From the NCBI GenBank assembly GCA_035649435.1, contig DASRJO010000076.1:1-31213 (forward strand): a stretch of 31,213 bases of DNA, read 5' to 3'. The DNA comes from DASRJW01 sp035649435. Its GTDB lineage: Bacteria; Krumholzibacteriota; Krumholzibacteriia; G020349025. Position numbers and translations under genes: made by a program. The notes below the pieces were generated by a model, which was not told where the DNA came from, did no database searches, and worked only from the letters and a program-made list of their open reading frames with translations. Numbering within the stretch: the stretch's first letter is position 1; every line of letters begins with the position of its first letter. Positions 15,592-24,600 of this stretch are shown here, in pieces.

Positions 15592-17639
15592 GCGACCGCA
15601 ATCAACGCGCCTTCGTGGCGCCCCGCACACGCGCCGGTCTCTGTCTGCTCTCGGTGCTCACCGTCGTGGTACTCGGGGAAAGGGTGTGGGCCGGTGCGCG
15701 GGAGCGACCCCGTATGGTCATCGAGAGCGAACGTCATGCCGCGCCGACGGTCGAGGCGCGCGCGGATTCGCTCAAGCTCGCCATCACGGACGTCGGCAAC
15801 ATCCGTCTGGTGACGTCGAACGCGGGAACGTTCGGGCGCGGCTTCGACTCACGCCAGAACCCGTCGATGGAGTGGCCGGCGCGCTCGGGCTTCGATCACC
15901 TGGTGCGCGGCGCGGTCTGGGTCGGGGCCTTGAGCGTCACCACGGGCGACACGCTGGTGACCACGGGCGGCCGCGACGCCTTCTACCTCGACGCCATCTT
16001 CCAACATTCCGAGTACACACCCGCGCGCGGCGTGCCGCCGCAGGAATTCTCGCGGTTGCGCACCAGCCCGTATTACCGCGCCGGCACGGTCTCCGACGAA
16101 AACCTCTACACCGTGATGGTGGATACGGTCGACGTGGCGAAGCTGGGCTTCGAAGAACGGCACACACCGATGAAGATCGCGGTGGTCCAGAACACCTATG
16201 GCTGGGGCTTCGACCCCGTGGACGATCTCGTCATCGTGGAGCTCAACGTCGTCAACGTCGGTGAAGGTGGACTGCAGGACATGTGGATCGGGATCTACAG
16301 CGAGATGGTCACCAACAACCGCAATTACTACCGCACGTGGCCGCCCGGCGGCGTCTGGTTCGATTTCCAGGATCCGGCGTGGGACGACAGCCTGCGCCTG
16401 CTGAGCAATCACCACGATCGCGGCGCCAACACCGGCGCGACCCAATGGGGCGGGATCAAGATCCTCGGCTCCGGCGGCTATGGTCCGTTCGGCCGCGGCC
16501 CCGATTCGATCTCCACCAAGCAGGTGACGCTGACGGCCTGGTCCTGGAGCCCGTCTCGCTTCTATACCTGGAGTGACGACTCGCTCTACACCTTCATGAG
16601 CCGCGGCCAGACAAATTGGCCCGAAGGCATCCCCGATCCCGACAATACCGAAGTCAACCCCACCACGATCGTGGCGGTCGGGCCGTTCCCACTGGTCGCG
16701 CCAGGGGACACGGTGCAGGTCGTGTACGCGTTCCTGGCTGGCGAGGACGAAGCCGATCTACGTCAGAACGCATTCTGGGCGCAGAAGGCGTACAACGACA
16801 AATATGCTCTGCCATCACCCCCCAGCTCTCCCATCGTGCAAGTCTCGCCGCGCCATCGTGAGGTCGTGTTGCGCTGGAGCGCGCACCCGGAAACGGAGGT
16901 CGATCCGGCGTCGAAGCTGATCGATTTCCAGGGCTATCGTGTCTATCTCAGCGAGACCGCGCTCGGGGCCGACTTCCGGATCGCCCACCAGTACGACGTG
17001 CGCGATGGCATCGGCTTCGATACGGGGCTGGAGGCCGTGCGGCGCCAGGAGCCCTTCATCACCGACAAAGGCGACTCGCTGTGGTACGAGGTCGTGTTGG
17101 GCGGCCTGCCGGACGGGTTCAAACGCTACGTCTCCGTCACGTCGTACGACTATCAAATTGCCGAGCCACAGACGCTCGAAGGCGGCGTTCTTTCCAACAG
17201 CATCTATTTCATTACCGGGCCCGATCAAGAGCAGGCACAGGCGAGCGGCCATCGGGTGAGTGTCTTCCCGAACCCCTACCGTGGCGAGTCTGACTACGAC
17301 GTCCGCAACCCCGATGGCACCATCAATCCGCGCAAGCGCGTGCTGTGGTTCGTGAACCTGCCAGCGAAAGCAACGATCCGGATCTACACGCTGGCTGGGG
17401 ACCGCGTGCGCGAGTACGACTTCGACGCGGCCACCTACGCCGGCACCGAGACCGCCGGCATCAGCCCGGATCGGAGCGATCTCGCCGTCGGGCGCAACCT
17501 GGTCATGAGCGGTGCCATGGCCGGGTTCGATCTGCTCAACGCCGATGGCCAGGAGATCGCGTCGGGGATGTACATCTTCTCGGTCGAGGATCTGAATACA
17601 GGCGAGACACAGCAAGGCAAGTTCATGGTGATCCGGTGA
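15588..17639 (+). CDS. Large exported protein with FN3-like domain and C-terminal sorting-type domain
   Basis: A 683-residue protein with a signal peptide (h-region about residues 17-30). Residues 50-410 form a beta-rich domain I do not recognise, with many aromatic residues. From about 413 (PIVQVSPRHREVVLRWSAHP) to 540 there is a fibronectin type III-like domain with SKLIDFQGYRVYLSET. From residue 557 (VSVFPNPYRGES) begins a C-terminal domain of the FlgD-Ig/T9SS type A kind: LPAKATIRIYTLAGDRVREY, then IASGMYIFSVEDL and a final KFMVIR. Such tails direct outer-membrane translocation or anchoring. The GTG at 15588 overlaps the upstream stop and has GAGGAG before it. Likely surface-exposed. No enzymatic motif seen. 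Confidence 0.84.
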   Translation: MSDRNQRAFVAPRTRAGLCLLSVLTVVVLGERVWAGARERPRMVIESERHAAPTVEARADSLKLAITDVGNIRLVTSNAGTFGRGFDSRQNPSMEWPARSGFDHLVRGAVWVGALSVTTGDTLVTTGGRDAFYLDAIFQHSEYTPARGVPPQEFSRLRTSPYYRAGTVSDENLYTVMVDTVDVAKLGFEERHTPMKIAVVQNTYGWGFDPVDDLVIVELNVVNVGEGGLQDMWIGIYSEMVTNNRNYYRTWPPGGVWFDFQDPAWDDSLRLLSNHHDRGANTGATQWGGIKILGSGGYGPFGRGPDSISTKQVTLTAWSWSPSRFYTWSDDSLYTFMSRGQTNWPEGIPDPDNTEVNPTTIVAVGPFPLVAPGDTVQVVYAFLAGEDEADLRQNAFWAQKAYNDKYALPSPPSSPIVQVSPRHREVVLRWSAHPETEVDPASKLIDFQGYRVYLSETALGADFRIAHQYDVRDGIGFDTGLEAVRRQEPFITDKGDSLWYEVVLGGLPDGFKRYVSVTSYDYQIAEPQTLEGGVLSNSIYFITGPDQEQAQASGHRVSVFPNPYRGESDYDVRNPDGTINPRKRVLWFVNLPAKATIRIYTLAGDRVREYDFDAATYAGTETAGISPDRSDLAVGRNLVMSGAMAGFDLLNADGQEIASGMYIFSVEDLNTGETQQGKFMVIR

Positions 17640-19171
17640 GGCGCCGAACACGAATGGGTGATCGCGCGTGCAGCGGTTCGCCGAGCCGTTGGCGCTCGGG
17701 TGCCATTGCCCGCAGGGGAGTGGGGATGGCGTTGCTCGCGGCCGCGGCGTGGCTCGGCAGTTGCGACGACACGATCAACCCGACGCCACCCAAGGAGACG
17801 AACCAGTCGCCGGAGACATTCCTCTACGTCGAGTCCGATAGCCTCGCGCCGCAGCCGTATCGCCTGAAACTCTCGTGGCTCGGGAGCGATGCGGATGGCC
17901 AGGTGGCGGCATACAGGCACCGCTGGACCTGTCCATCGGGGACGTTCAGTTGTCCTCTCGACACGGTCTGGAGCGAGACCCAGGCGCTGTCGCAAGTGTT
18001 CGTCCTGCCGGTTCCCGATGGCGAGGCGCGCTATGTCTTCTCCGTCGCGGCCGTGGACAACGAAGGCACCCCGGATGCCACCCCAGCCACCCAGACATTC
18101 GATCTACTGAACACTTCACCAGTGGTGGAATTCGAAGCGGGAACGTTGCCGCTGCAGTCGTTACCGGCGATCACGTTTTATTTCACGGCCGCCGACTCGG
18201 ACACGACTGCGAAACAAGACGACGGGGACTCACCCGGTTACCTTTCCCACTTCGTCGTGTGGCTTGATGGCAGCGAATCCTCTCCTACGCTGGTTCCGAG
18301 CGCCGAGGGTGCGGTGACATTGCGGGAGGAGGATTTCGGCGATCGCTACGGACCGCGCACAATTTTCGCACAGGTGGTGGACGAGGGCGGCGCCGTGAGC
18401 CCGACGATTCAGCACACCTGGGAAGTCCAGTCTGCTCCTGAGGATGGGATCCTTCTCGTCGACGATTGCCGCATGGGGGGGAACCTGGAGCGGGTTTCCG
18501 ATAACTCCTGGCGCAACGTCCTCGACCGCAACGCGGCGGCGCGCACCCGCATCCTCGACATCGAGGCCTTGCCGCGTGTCAACAGGAACGATCTCGAGGC
18601 AAATCTCGCGCTCTTCGACCGCACGATCTGGTATACTGACGCGGACACGACGTCATCTGGGGCTTTGCAGCTCGCCAGCAGTGCCCTGCTCGCGCTGATC
18701 GACAGGAACGGCAAGCTGGTGATCAGCAGTGGGCTCGTGTTCGGCACGCGGAGCGCTTTCGGAGAGCTGGAACCGCTCTTCCGCGAGCGTTTTGGCATCG
18801 AGACTGTGTTCAGCGCGCCGGCGGGCGGCACGAACTTCGCCCTCAGCTTGCAGGACACGATCCAGGCAGCCGTCCACCCCGGCCTGACGTCGTTTCGGAT
18901 GAGGAGCCTGGGGCTGCGCCCGATCATGGACTGCTTCCGTTCCGTCGCCAGCACGGCCACGCGCTTCCTCTATTTCTATCCGGAGTCGACCTTGGTGCGG
19001 GGTGGCTTCAGCAACCCGGAGCGCTACGACATCGGGGTGGCCAACATGGTCGCAGGCGGCGGGCAAACAGCATACATGAGCTTCCCGCTCGGTCTGCCCA
19101 TGAACACAAACACGGGCGAGAACGAAACGGAGATCGAAGAGGTCCTGAAGCTGGTGGGAATTCTCCCGTGA
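17636..19171 (+). CDS. Lipoprotein with Ig/FN3-like domains and a C-terminal Rossmann/GATase1-like domain
   Basis: A 511-residue predicted lipoprotein. A long basic N-region precedes a hydrophobic stretch and lipobox WLGSC (C43). Residues 60-265 look like two Ig/FN3-type beta domains (LKLSWLGSDADGQVAAYRHR; FYFTAADSD). At 271 a different fold begins, GILLVDDCRMGG, followed by LFDRTIWYTD, ALLALIDRNGKLVISSG and LEPLFRERFGIE. This is the order of elements in ThuA/GATase1-like flavodoxin-type domains, without a recognisable nucleophile elbow. The GTG at 17636 overlaps the upstream stop (GTGA). ATG 17654 and ATG 17726, the latter behind AGGGGAG, are alternatives, though 17726 leaves a very short signal. 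No sorting-type C-terminus. Function unknown. Confidence 0.78.
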   Translation: MRRRTRMGDRACSGSPSRWRSGAIARRGVGMALLAAAAWLGSCDDTINPTPPKETNQSPETFLYVESDSLAPQPYRLKLSWLGSDADGQVAAYRHRWTCPSGTFSCPLDTVWSETQALSQVFVLPVPDGEARYVFSVAAVDNEGTPDATPATQTFDLLNTSPVVEFEAGTLPLQSLPAITFYFTAADSDTTAKQDDGDSPGYLSHFVVWLDGSESSPTLVPSAEGAVTLREEDFGDRYGPRTIFAQVVDEGGAVSPTIQHTWEVQSAPEDGILLVDDCRMGGNLERVSDNSWRNVLDRNAAARTRILDIEALPRVNRNDLEANLALFDRTIWYTDADTTSSGALQLASSALLALIDRNGKLVISSGLVFGTRSAFGELEPLFRERFGIETVFSAPAGGTNFALSLQDTIQAAVHPGLTSFRMRSLGLRPIMDCFRSVASTATRFLYFYPESTLVRGGFSNPERYDIGVANMVAGGGQTAYMSFPLGLPMNTNTGENETEIEEVLKLVGILP

Positions 19172-19263
19172 GTGCTCCGGTGCATTCGCCACCCATGGAT
19201 TTCAGGGCCCGTCGAGCCAAGACGAGAGCAACAGTTCAGGCGTTCAATGGGGGGAGAGACAGA

Positions 19264-21279
19264 ATGAGAGCATTGATTCGGATCGGCACGCTGGCTGCTG
19301 CCATCCTCGTTCTAGGGTCGGCGACATCGCAGGCCGTCTACACGAATACCACGATCTACAACATTCGCCACGGGATGCATGCCATCAACGATTCGTTGCG
19401 GGTCAACAACGTCCGGGTCGTCGGGATCGACATCCGGCCCGGCACTTACGGTGTTTATGTCCAGGAGCAGGCGGGCGGGCCATTCAGCGGTCTACTCGCC
19501 TACAGGGGAGCCACTTTCCCCGCCTATGCCAACTCGGCGTCCCCGGTCACCCTCGGTGACATCATCGACGTCGAGGGTCGGTATGCAGAGTTCGCGAGCG
19601 GCGGCGGAAGTTTGACCGAGCTCGACCTCGCCATCTTGAACAGGGATAGCTCGGGGCCGGTGCCGGTGCCCACTGTCGTCAGTCCGTGCTCCCTGCACAG
19701 TGAAAGCGCGAACGCGGAGAGATGGGAAGGCCGGCTCGTCCGGGTCCAGAACGTGGTAGTCAGACGCTTGAACACCTTCAACAACTGGTTCCTGGATATG
19801 GCCGCTTGCGGCAACCTGGCGAATCCAGCCCATCGCGACAGCGTTCTTTGCGGCTACGAGAAGATGATCTCGGGTCAGGTGGTTCCCCAGGTCGGCGACA
19901 CACTGGCCACGGTCACGGGTGTGGCCCAATGGGAGAACAGCCAGCGCTGCATCGCGCCTCGCAACAGCGACGACATCGTGTTCGCCTCGGCAGGCCCGGC
20001 GCCGGACGTCAACCTGGCGTATTCCTCGGCGGAGAACAAGATCAAGGTGCGCTTCAACGTGGCTTTGCAACTCGCGTCGGCCCAGAACGTCAACAACTAC
20101 TCGCTCAGCACCTTCGAAAACATCTCGAGCGCCGTCTATGACAATGCGACGAAGATTGTGACCTTGACGACGAGCACGAACCTGGTGCCCGATCACACCG
20201 CACCTCACGTCCTCACGGTCGCCGGCATCCGCAACGCCAACAACCGGATCATGGAGGTGCCGGACACCATCACCTTCATCGGCGGCATCAGTCCCATCAC
20301 GTTAATTCAGACGCCAGTGTCCGCGGCGAACGACTCGAGCCGCGTCAACAACCAGCAGGTGTCGTTCCGAGGCGTCGTCACAGCGGTGGGCGATGGCATC
20401 GAGTTCCCGGCCGGCACCGGGTTCTACGTCCAGCAGCGCAGCGCCACCCAGTTCGGCGGCATCTTCATTTTCGGTGCTCCATCCACGCCGGCGCGCAACG
20501 ACAGCGTGTTCGTCAGCGGCCAGGTGAGCGAATTCGGTATCGGACCGGAAACCGAGATCGTGAGCGTCGACGAGGTGACCGTGCTCGGAGGTGCGTCAAA
20601 ATCCTCGCCGACGTACAGCATTGAGGCACCTCCGATCCTTCCGATCCAAGTCACGGCGGCCGATCTCACCGGACCCAACAACGACCCCGTCGCCGAGAGG
20701 TACGAGGGGATGCTGATCAGGATGAACAACGTCCGCGTACTCACTCAAGGGGGAACGGGAAATCCCTTCGATGTGGCCGTGAACCTCAGTGGCCCAGATA
20801 CCGTGCGGGTCGACGATATCGCCATCGAGGAATCGGCCTACACGCCGTGGCGCGGCGATCAGCTCGATGTCACTGGCGTGATTCGTTTCAGCGGCACCGT
20901 GCCCTATCGCCGGGTGCAGCCGCGCAACTGGAGCGAACCGCCCACGGGCGACATCCACGTCGACAGCAAGGCGAACACGTCCGACTCGCCCATCCCGGTG
21001 TATCGGACGCACCTCGCGCAGAACGAACCCAACCCATTCAACCCGCGCACGGCGATCTCCTACACCATCGCCAAGCCCGGGCATGTCAGCCTGCGCATCT
21101 TCAACTTGAACGGCCGTCTGGTGGCGACTTTGCTCGATCGCGAGGTCGCGGCGGGGCCGGGTTCGGCGATCTGGAATGGATTCGACAACAACGGCCGGCG
21201 CGCGCCGAGCGGTGTCTACGTCTACCGCTTGCTGAGCGCCGACGGTGATCTGTCGCGCAAGATGGTCTTGCTGAAGTGA
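19264..21279 (+). CDS. Exported protein with duplicated OB-fold-like module, Ig-like linker and sorting-type C-terminus
   Basis: A 671-residue protein with a signal peptide (MRALIRIGTLAAAILVLGSA). It reads as A-B-Ig-A-B-CTD. Module A occurs at 30-133 and 346-455; both contain NDS(L/S)RVNN and GxYVQ segments and resemble nuclease-associated OB-folds. Module B occurs at 139-238 and 458-560; both contain AER(W/Y)EG then R(V/M)xNVxV, a GDxLxVTGV strand and a final PRN. An Ig-like strand-rich domain at about 240-340 lies between. From 585 the tail reads QNEPNPFNPRTAISYTI, LRIFNLNGRLV, RRAPSGVYVYRL and KMVLLK, a FlgD/T9SS-like domain. The ATG at 19264 follows GGGGGGAG; a GTG at 19168 overlapping the upstream stop is the alternative. 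No nuclease catalytic domain is present. Confidence 0.84.
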   Translation: MRALIRIGTLAAAILVLGSATSQAVYTNTTIYNIRHGMHAINDSLRVNNVRVVGIDIRPGTYGVYVQEQAGGPFSGLLAYRGATFPAYANSASPVTLGDIIDVEGRYAEFASGGGSLTELDLAILNRDSSGPVPVPTVVSPCSLHSESANAERWEGRLVRVQNVVVRRLNTFNNWFLDMAACGNLANPAHRDSVLCGYEKMISGQVVPQVGDTLATVTGVAQWENSQRCIAPRNSDDIVFASAGPAPDVNLAYSSAENKIKVRFNVALQLASAQNVNNYSLSTFENISSAVYDNATKIVTLTTSTNLVPDHTAPHVLTVAGIRNANNRIMEVPDTITFIGGISPITLIQTPVSAANDSSRVNNQQVSFRGVVTAVGDGIEFPAGTGFYVQQRSATQFGGIFIFGAPSTPARNDSVFVSGQVSEFGIGPETEIVSVDEVTVLGGASKSSPTYSIEAPPILPIQVTAADLTGPNNDPVAERYEGMLIRMNNVRVLTQGGTGNPFDVAVNLSGPDTVRVDDIAIEESAYTPWRGDQLDVTGVIRFSGTVPYRRVQPRNWSEPPTGDIHVDSKANTSDSPIPVYRTHLAQNEPNPFNPRTAISYTIAKPGHVSLRIFNLNGRLVATLLDREVAAGPGSAIWNGFDNNGRRAPSGVYVYRLLSADGDLSRKMVLLK

Positions 21280-21331
21280 CGTCGTTGGAGCGAGCGCCGA
21301 CGAGGCGCCCTGTTCCGACGCCGCGAGAGAG

Positions 21332-21369
21332 GGCCCGGCCGTGCACGCACGACGGCCGGGCCTTTTTTT
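21332..21369 (+). terminator. Rho-independent terminator of the envelope operon
   Basis: An 11-bp perfect stem (GGCCCGGCCGT, 21332-21342, with 21352-21362), a 9-base loop and seven consecutive T (21363-21369). It lies 52 bases after the last stop of the six-gene operon and is the clearest intrinsic terminator in the window. Confidence 0.93.
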
Positions 21370-21607
21370 GTGCCGAATTGACGCAGATCTCGTTTCGAGA
21401 GACACTCGGTGTGCCCGCCCGCCGAAGGAATGCCCATGGGAGCAAGGTTCGCAGGTTTGGCAATTCTCCTCTCGCTCCTGGCGCCAGGCGCGCGAGCGCG
21501 CAGCGGGTAGGTGAATCCCGACTACTACCCTTGAAATGCCTCCGTCGTGACGGGGATGAGCCCGGCTCCGTCCGAGAGTCGGGGGCCGACTCGTGTATCG
21601 TGAAGGC
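21370..21607. other. Intergenic region between terminator and the MFS-synthase locus
   Basis: No long gene. It contains the short signal-peptide-like ORF at 21430-21510 (separate entry). TATCGT at 21596-21601 could serve as a -10 box, but no -35 is convincing. The frame downstream of the short ORF is broken by stops, so the stretch may be the remnant of a small exported-protein gene. Confidence 0.4.
21430..21510 (+). CDS. Short ORF resembling an isolated signal peptide (possible gene remnant)
   Basis: 26 codons, beginning MPMGARFAGLAILLSLLAPG and ending ARARSG before TAG. It has the basic, hydrophobic and A-R-A cleavage order of a signal peptide. AAGGA lies 6 bases before its second ATG (21436). 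Continuing past the stop in the same frame gives two more in-frame stops (at about 21532 and 21601), so this could be the start of a decayed exported-protein gene or a real small peptide. Evidence is slight. Confidence 0.25.
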   Translation: MPMGARFAGLAILLSLLAPGARARSG

Positions 21608-21685
21608 ATGACTGCGCTGAAAACTACAGAGAACGTGGAGCGCCAGAACCGCCCATCTCCCCACCTCGAGTCGTACGCCCGATGA
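21608..21685 (+). CDS. Short ORF (25 codons) overlapping the MFS-synthase start
   Basis: It begins MTALKTTENVERQNRPSP, is hydrophilic and unlike any family I know. GAAGG precedes the ATG at 21608 and its TGA (21683-21685) overlaps the next gene's ATG as ATGA. This geometry fits a leader peptide that couples translation into the large downstream gene. It could also be chance, since the big gene otherwise lacks a strong ribosome-binding site of its own. Confidence 0.3.
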   Translation: MTALKTTENVERQNRPSPHLESYAR

Positions 21686-24600
21686 GCCGTGCCGCTGTAT
21701 TCTTCGCCTTCGCGCTTTCCGGTGCGAGCGGCCTGATCTACGAGCTGGTATGGGTCCGGATGCTGAGCTTCGTCCTCGGCGGCACCACCTTCGCGATCGG
21801 TGTGGTGCTCGCGAGCTTCATGGCGGGGCTGGCCGCTGGCAGCCGGGCGCTGGGCCGGCGCGCCGATTCCACGCGAGACTCGTTGCGATTGTATGCGTTG
21901 CTCGAGCTGGGTGTGGCGGTCTGCGCGGTGCTCGTGCCCTGCTTGCTCTGGTTCGCCAAGCCGGCCTACGTGGCGGTCGCGGCCGCGCTTCCCGGCTCTG
22001 CGCTGGCGTTGCTCCGGCTCGTTCTCGCTCTCGTGCTGCTGCTGCCGCCGACTTTCTGCATGGGCGCGACCTTGCCGGTGCTTGGGCGTCTCGTGGTCGA
22101 ACACGGCGCGGGTTTTGGGCGCGCCATCGGACTCCTCTACGGTGCGAATACCGCCGGTGCCATGATCGGAACGCTGGCCAGTGGCTTCGTCCTGGTTCCA
22201 CGCTTGGGTCTCTTGGGCGCGACGGGAGTGGCAGTCGGCGGCAATCTGATCGCCGCTGGGGTGGCGCTCATCCTACGGCGGCGAAGGAGGGTCGACCTCG
22301 CGCGCGAGGTGCCGAAGCCGGAACCGAAACGGGCGCGGCCTGCATCGGGGCGTGCGACACCCGCGGCGGGGCGTGCGGCTCCTGCAGCGGCGATCGGCCC
22401 CACCCGGCTCATGATCGTGTTCGCCCTTTCGGGCTTCGCGGCGCTCGGGTTCGAGCTGTACTGGACGCGTGGTCTGCATCCATTCCTCGGCAACTCGACC
22501 TACGCATTCGCGACGATGCTCGCGGTCTTTCTATTCGGTCTCGCCGCCGGTGGATGGTTGGGCGGCCGGTTGGCGGATCGCGTGGCTTCTCCTGCTCGTC
22601 TGCTCGGCTGGGTGCAGATTGGCATCGGGCTCGGCGCCGCGGCCACCGTGCCGATGCTGTGGAACGGTTTGCCGCTCCTCGAGCAACAGCGCTTCTTCAG
22701 CGCCCCAGGTCTCGAATGGTCGAGTGTGCTGCTGCGGCGTTTCGTCGCCGCCTTCGCGGTCATGGCGCTGCCGACACTCTTCTGCGGCATGATGTTCCCG
22801 CTGGTGCAGCGCTGCGGCATCGCGACGCGCGAAACCGTCGGCGCCGGCATGGGCCGCTTCTACGCCGCCAACACCGTGGGCGCGATCGCAGGGTCGCTGG
22901 CTGCAGCGTGGCTGGTGTTGCCATGGCTCGGCACCCGCGGGGCGTTGCTCGCCACAGCGATTCTCTCGGGCGTCGTCGGTTTGTGGGCGCAGGCGTCGAA
23001 CCCTGCGCGTACACGCATGGATGTCCGGCTCGGCGCATTGCTGATCGTGGCTCTCGTCGCATGCGCCCCGGTTCTGCACCGGTTGGCGCGCACCATCCCG
23101 AGCGACACACAGCAGCCGAGCGACACGGTGACGTTCGAACGCGAGGACGCCACCGCGGCCACGCGGATCTATCGCAAGCCCAACGGCGAGCTGCACCTGA
23201 GCGTGGATGGACGCCACATCGGGGGGACCGAACCCGGAACCCTGCGCAAGCAGAAGCTGCTGGCGCACTTGCCGGTGGCGCTCGTGCCGCGGGCGGAGAG
23301 CATCCTTGCCGTCGGTCTCGGCAGCGGTATCACGCTCGGCACCCTGGCGCTCTACCCGGAGGCGCGTGCGCTCACGGGCGTCGAAATCGTGCCCGGTGTC
23401 GTCGCGGCAGCCGAGGGTTTCGCGGCCGAGAACCACGCCGTCCTGCGCGATCCGCGTGTTTCCATCGTGCGCGGCGATGGCGTGCAGTTCCTGCTCACCA
23501 CGCAGCAGCGCTTCGACATCATCAGCAGCGACTCGAAGCTCAACCCCGAGTTCGCGGGCAACGCCAGCATCCTGTCGCGGGAATACTACGAGCTCTGCCG
23601 CGACCATCTCACGCCGCACGGTGTCATGGTGCAATGGATCGCCGTGCACATCCCGCACAGCGCGGCGCGCATCGTCACACGCACCTTCGTCGACGTGTTC
23701 CCCTACGTGGAGTTGTTCTGGGGCGAACCGGGCGAGCTCTACATGGTGGGAAGCCTGGGGCCGATCGGCTTCGACTTCGATCTCTGGCAAAAGCGCCTCG
23801 AAGCGCCGGCCGTCCGTGCCGATCTCGAGCTCCTGCAGCTGGACGATCCGATCCTGCTCGCGACCAGCCGCATCGCCGGCCGGGAACGGCTGGCCGCCGA
23901 TCTCGCGGATGCCGAGCCGAACACCTGGCTGCGCCCGACCTACGAGTTTCGTGTCGTGCGTGATTTCAGACTCAAGGCCGAGCAATACCACGAGAACGAC
24001 AACCTGCGTTGGCTCGCGGCGTTGTGGTCCCCGGAGGACTTTGCCGTGCGTGGCGCGGCGGATGCGGCACGGCTGCAGCGTTTTCGTGCCTCGACGCAGG
24101 CGTTCCTGCTCGGACACGCTGCAGGGGGCGGAACCACGCGACTCGCCGCCGGCCGGGAAGCGTTCCAATCGGGGTTGGCGCAGAACCCGGAAGACGAGCG
24201 CCTGGCGCGCGTGCTGCAACGACTGGATGCGGAAAGGTCGCCGGGCTCCGCGTCGGCGGGGAATCGCGCCGACGCCTTGAACAGCGAGCCCAGGGATGCC
24301 GCTTCATGGTTGCAGCGCGGCTTGCGCCATCTCGATGCGCGCGAGCCCGAGGAGGCCTTGACCTGCTTCGACCGTGCCATCGCCCACGACGCGCACTCTG
24401 CCGAGGCACGATACGACCGCTTGCTGGCGCTGCAACAATTGGGTCGTGCCGTGGAGCTCCACCAAGCGAGCACGCAGTTCACGCGCGATTTTCCTCGTGA
24501 CGCGCGCGGCTGGTCGTTCGTGGGTCAGATTCGCGCCGAGAACGCGGACCTGGCCGGGTCCCTGCAGGCACTGCAACATGCAGTCGACTTGGATCCAACC

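Noticed and set aside
22531..24219. Minus-strand open frame of 562 codons inside the MFS-synthase fusion
   Set aside because: It has His/Arg/Gln-rich composition with no domain motif, whereas the plus strand carries clear family motifs throughout.
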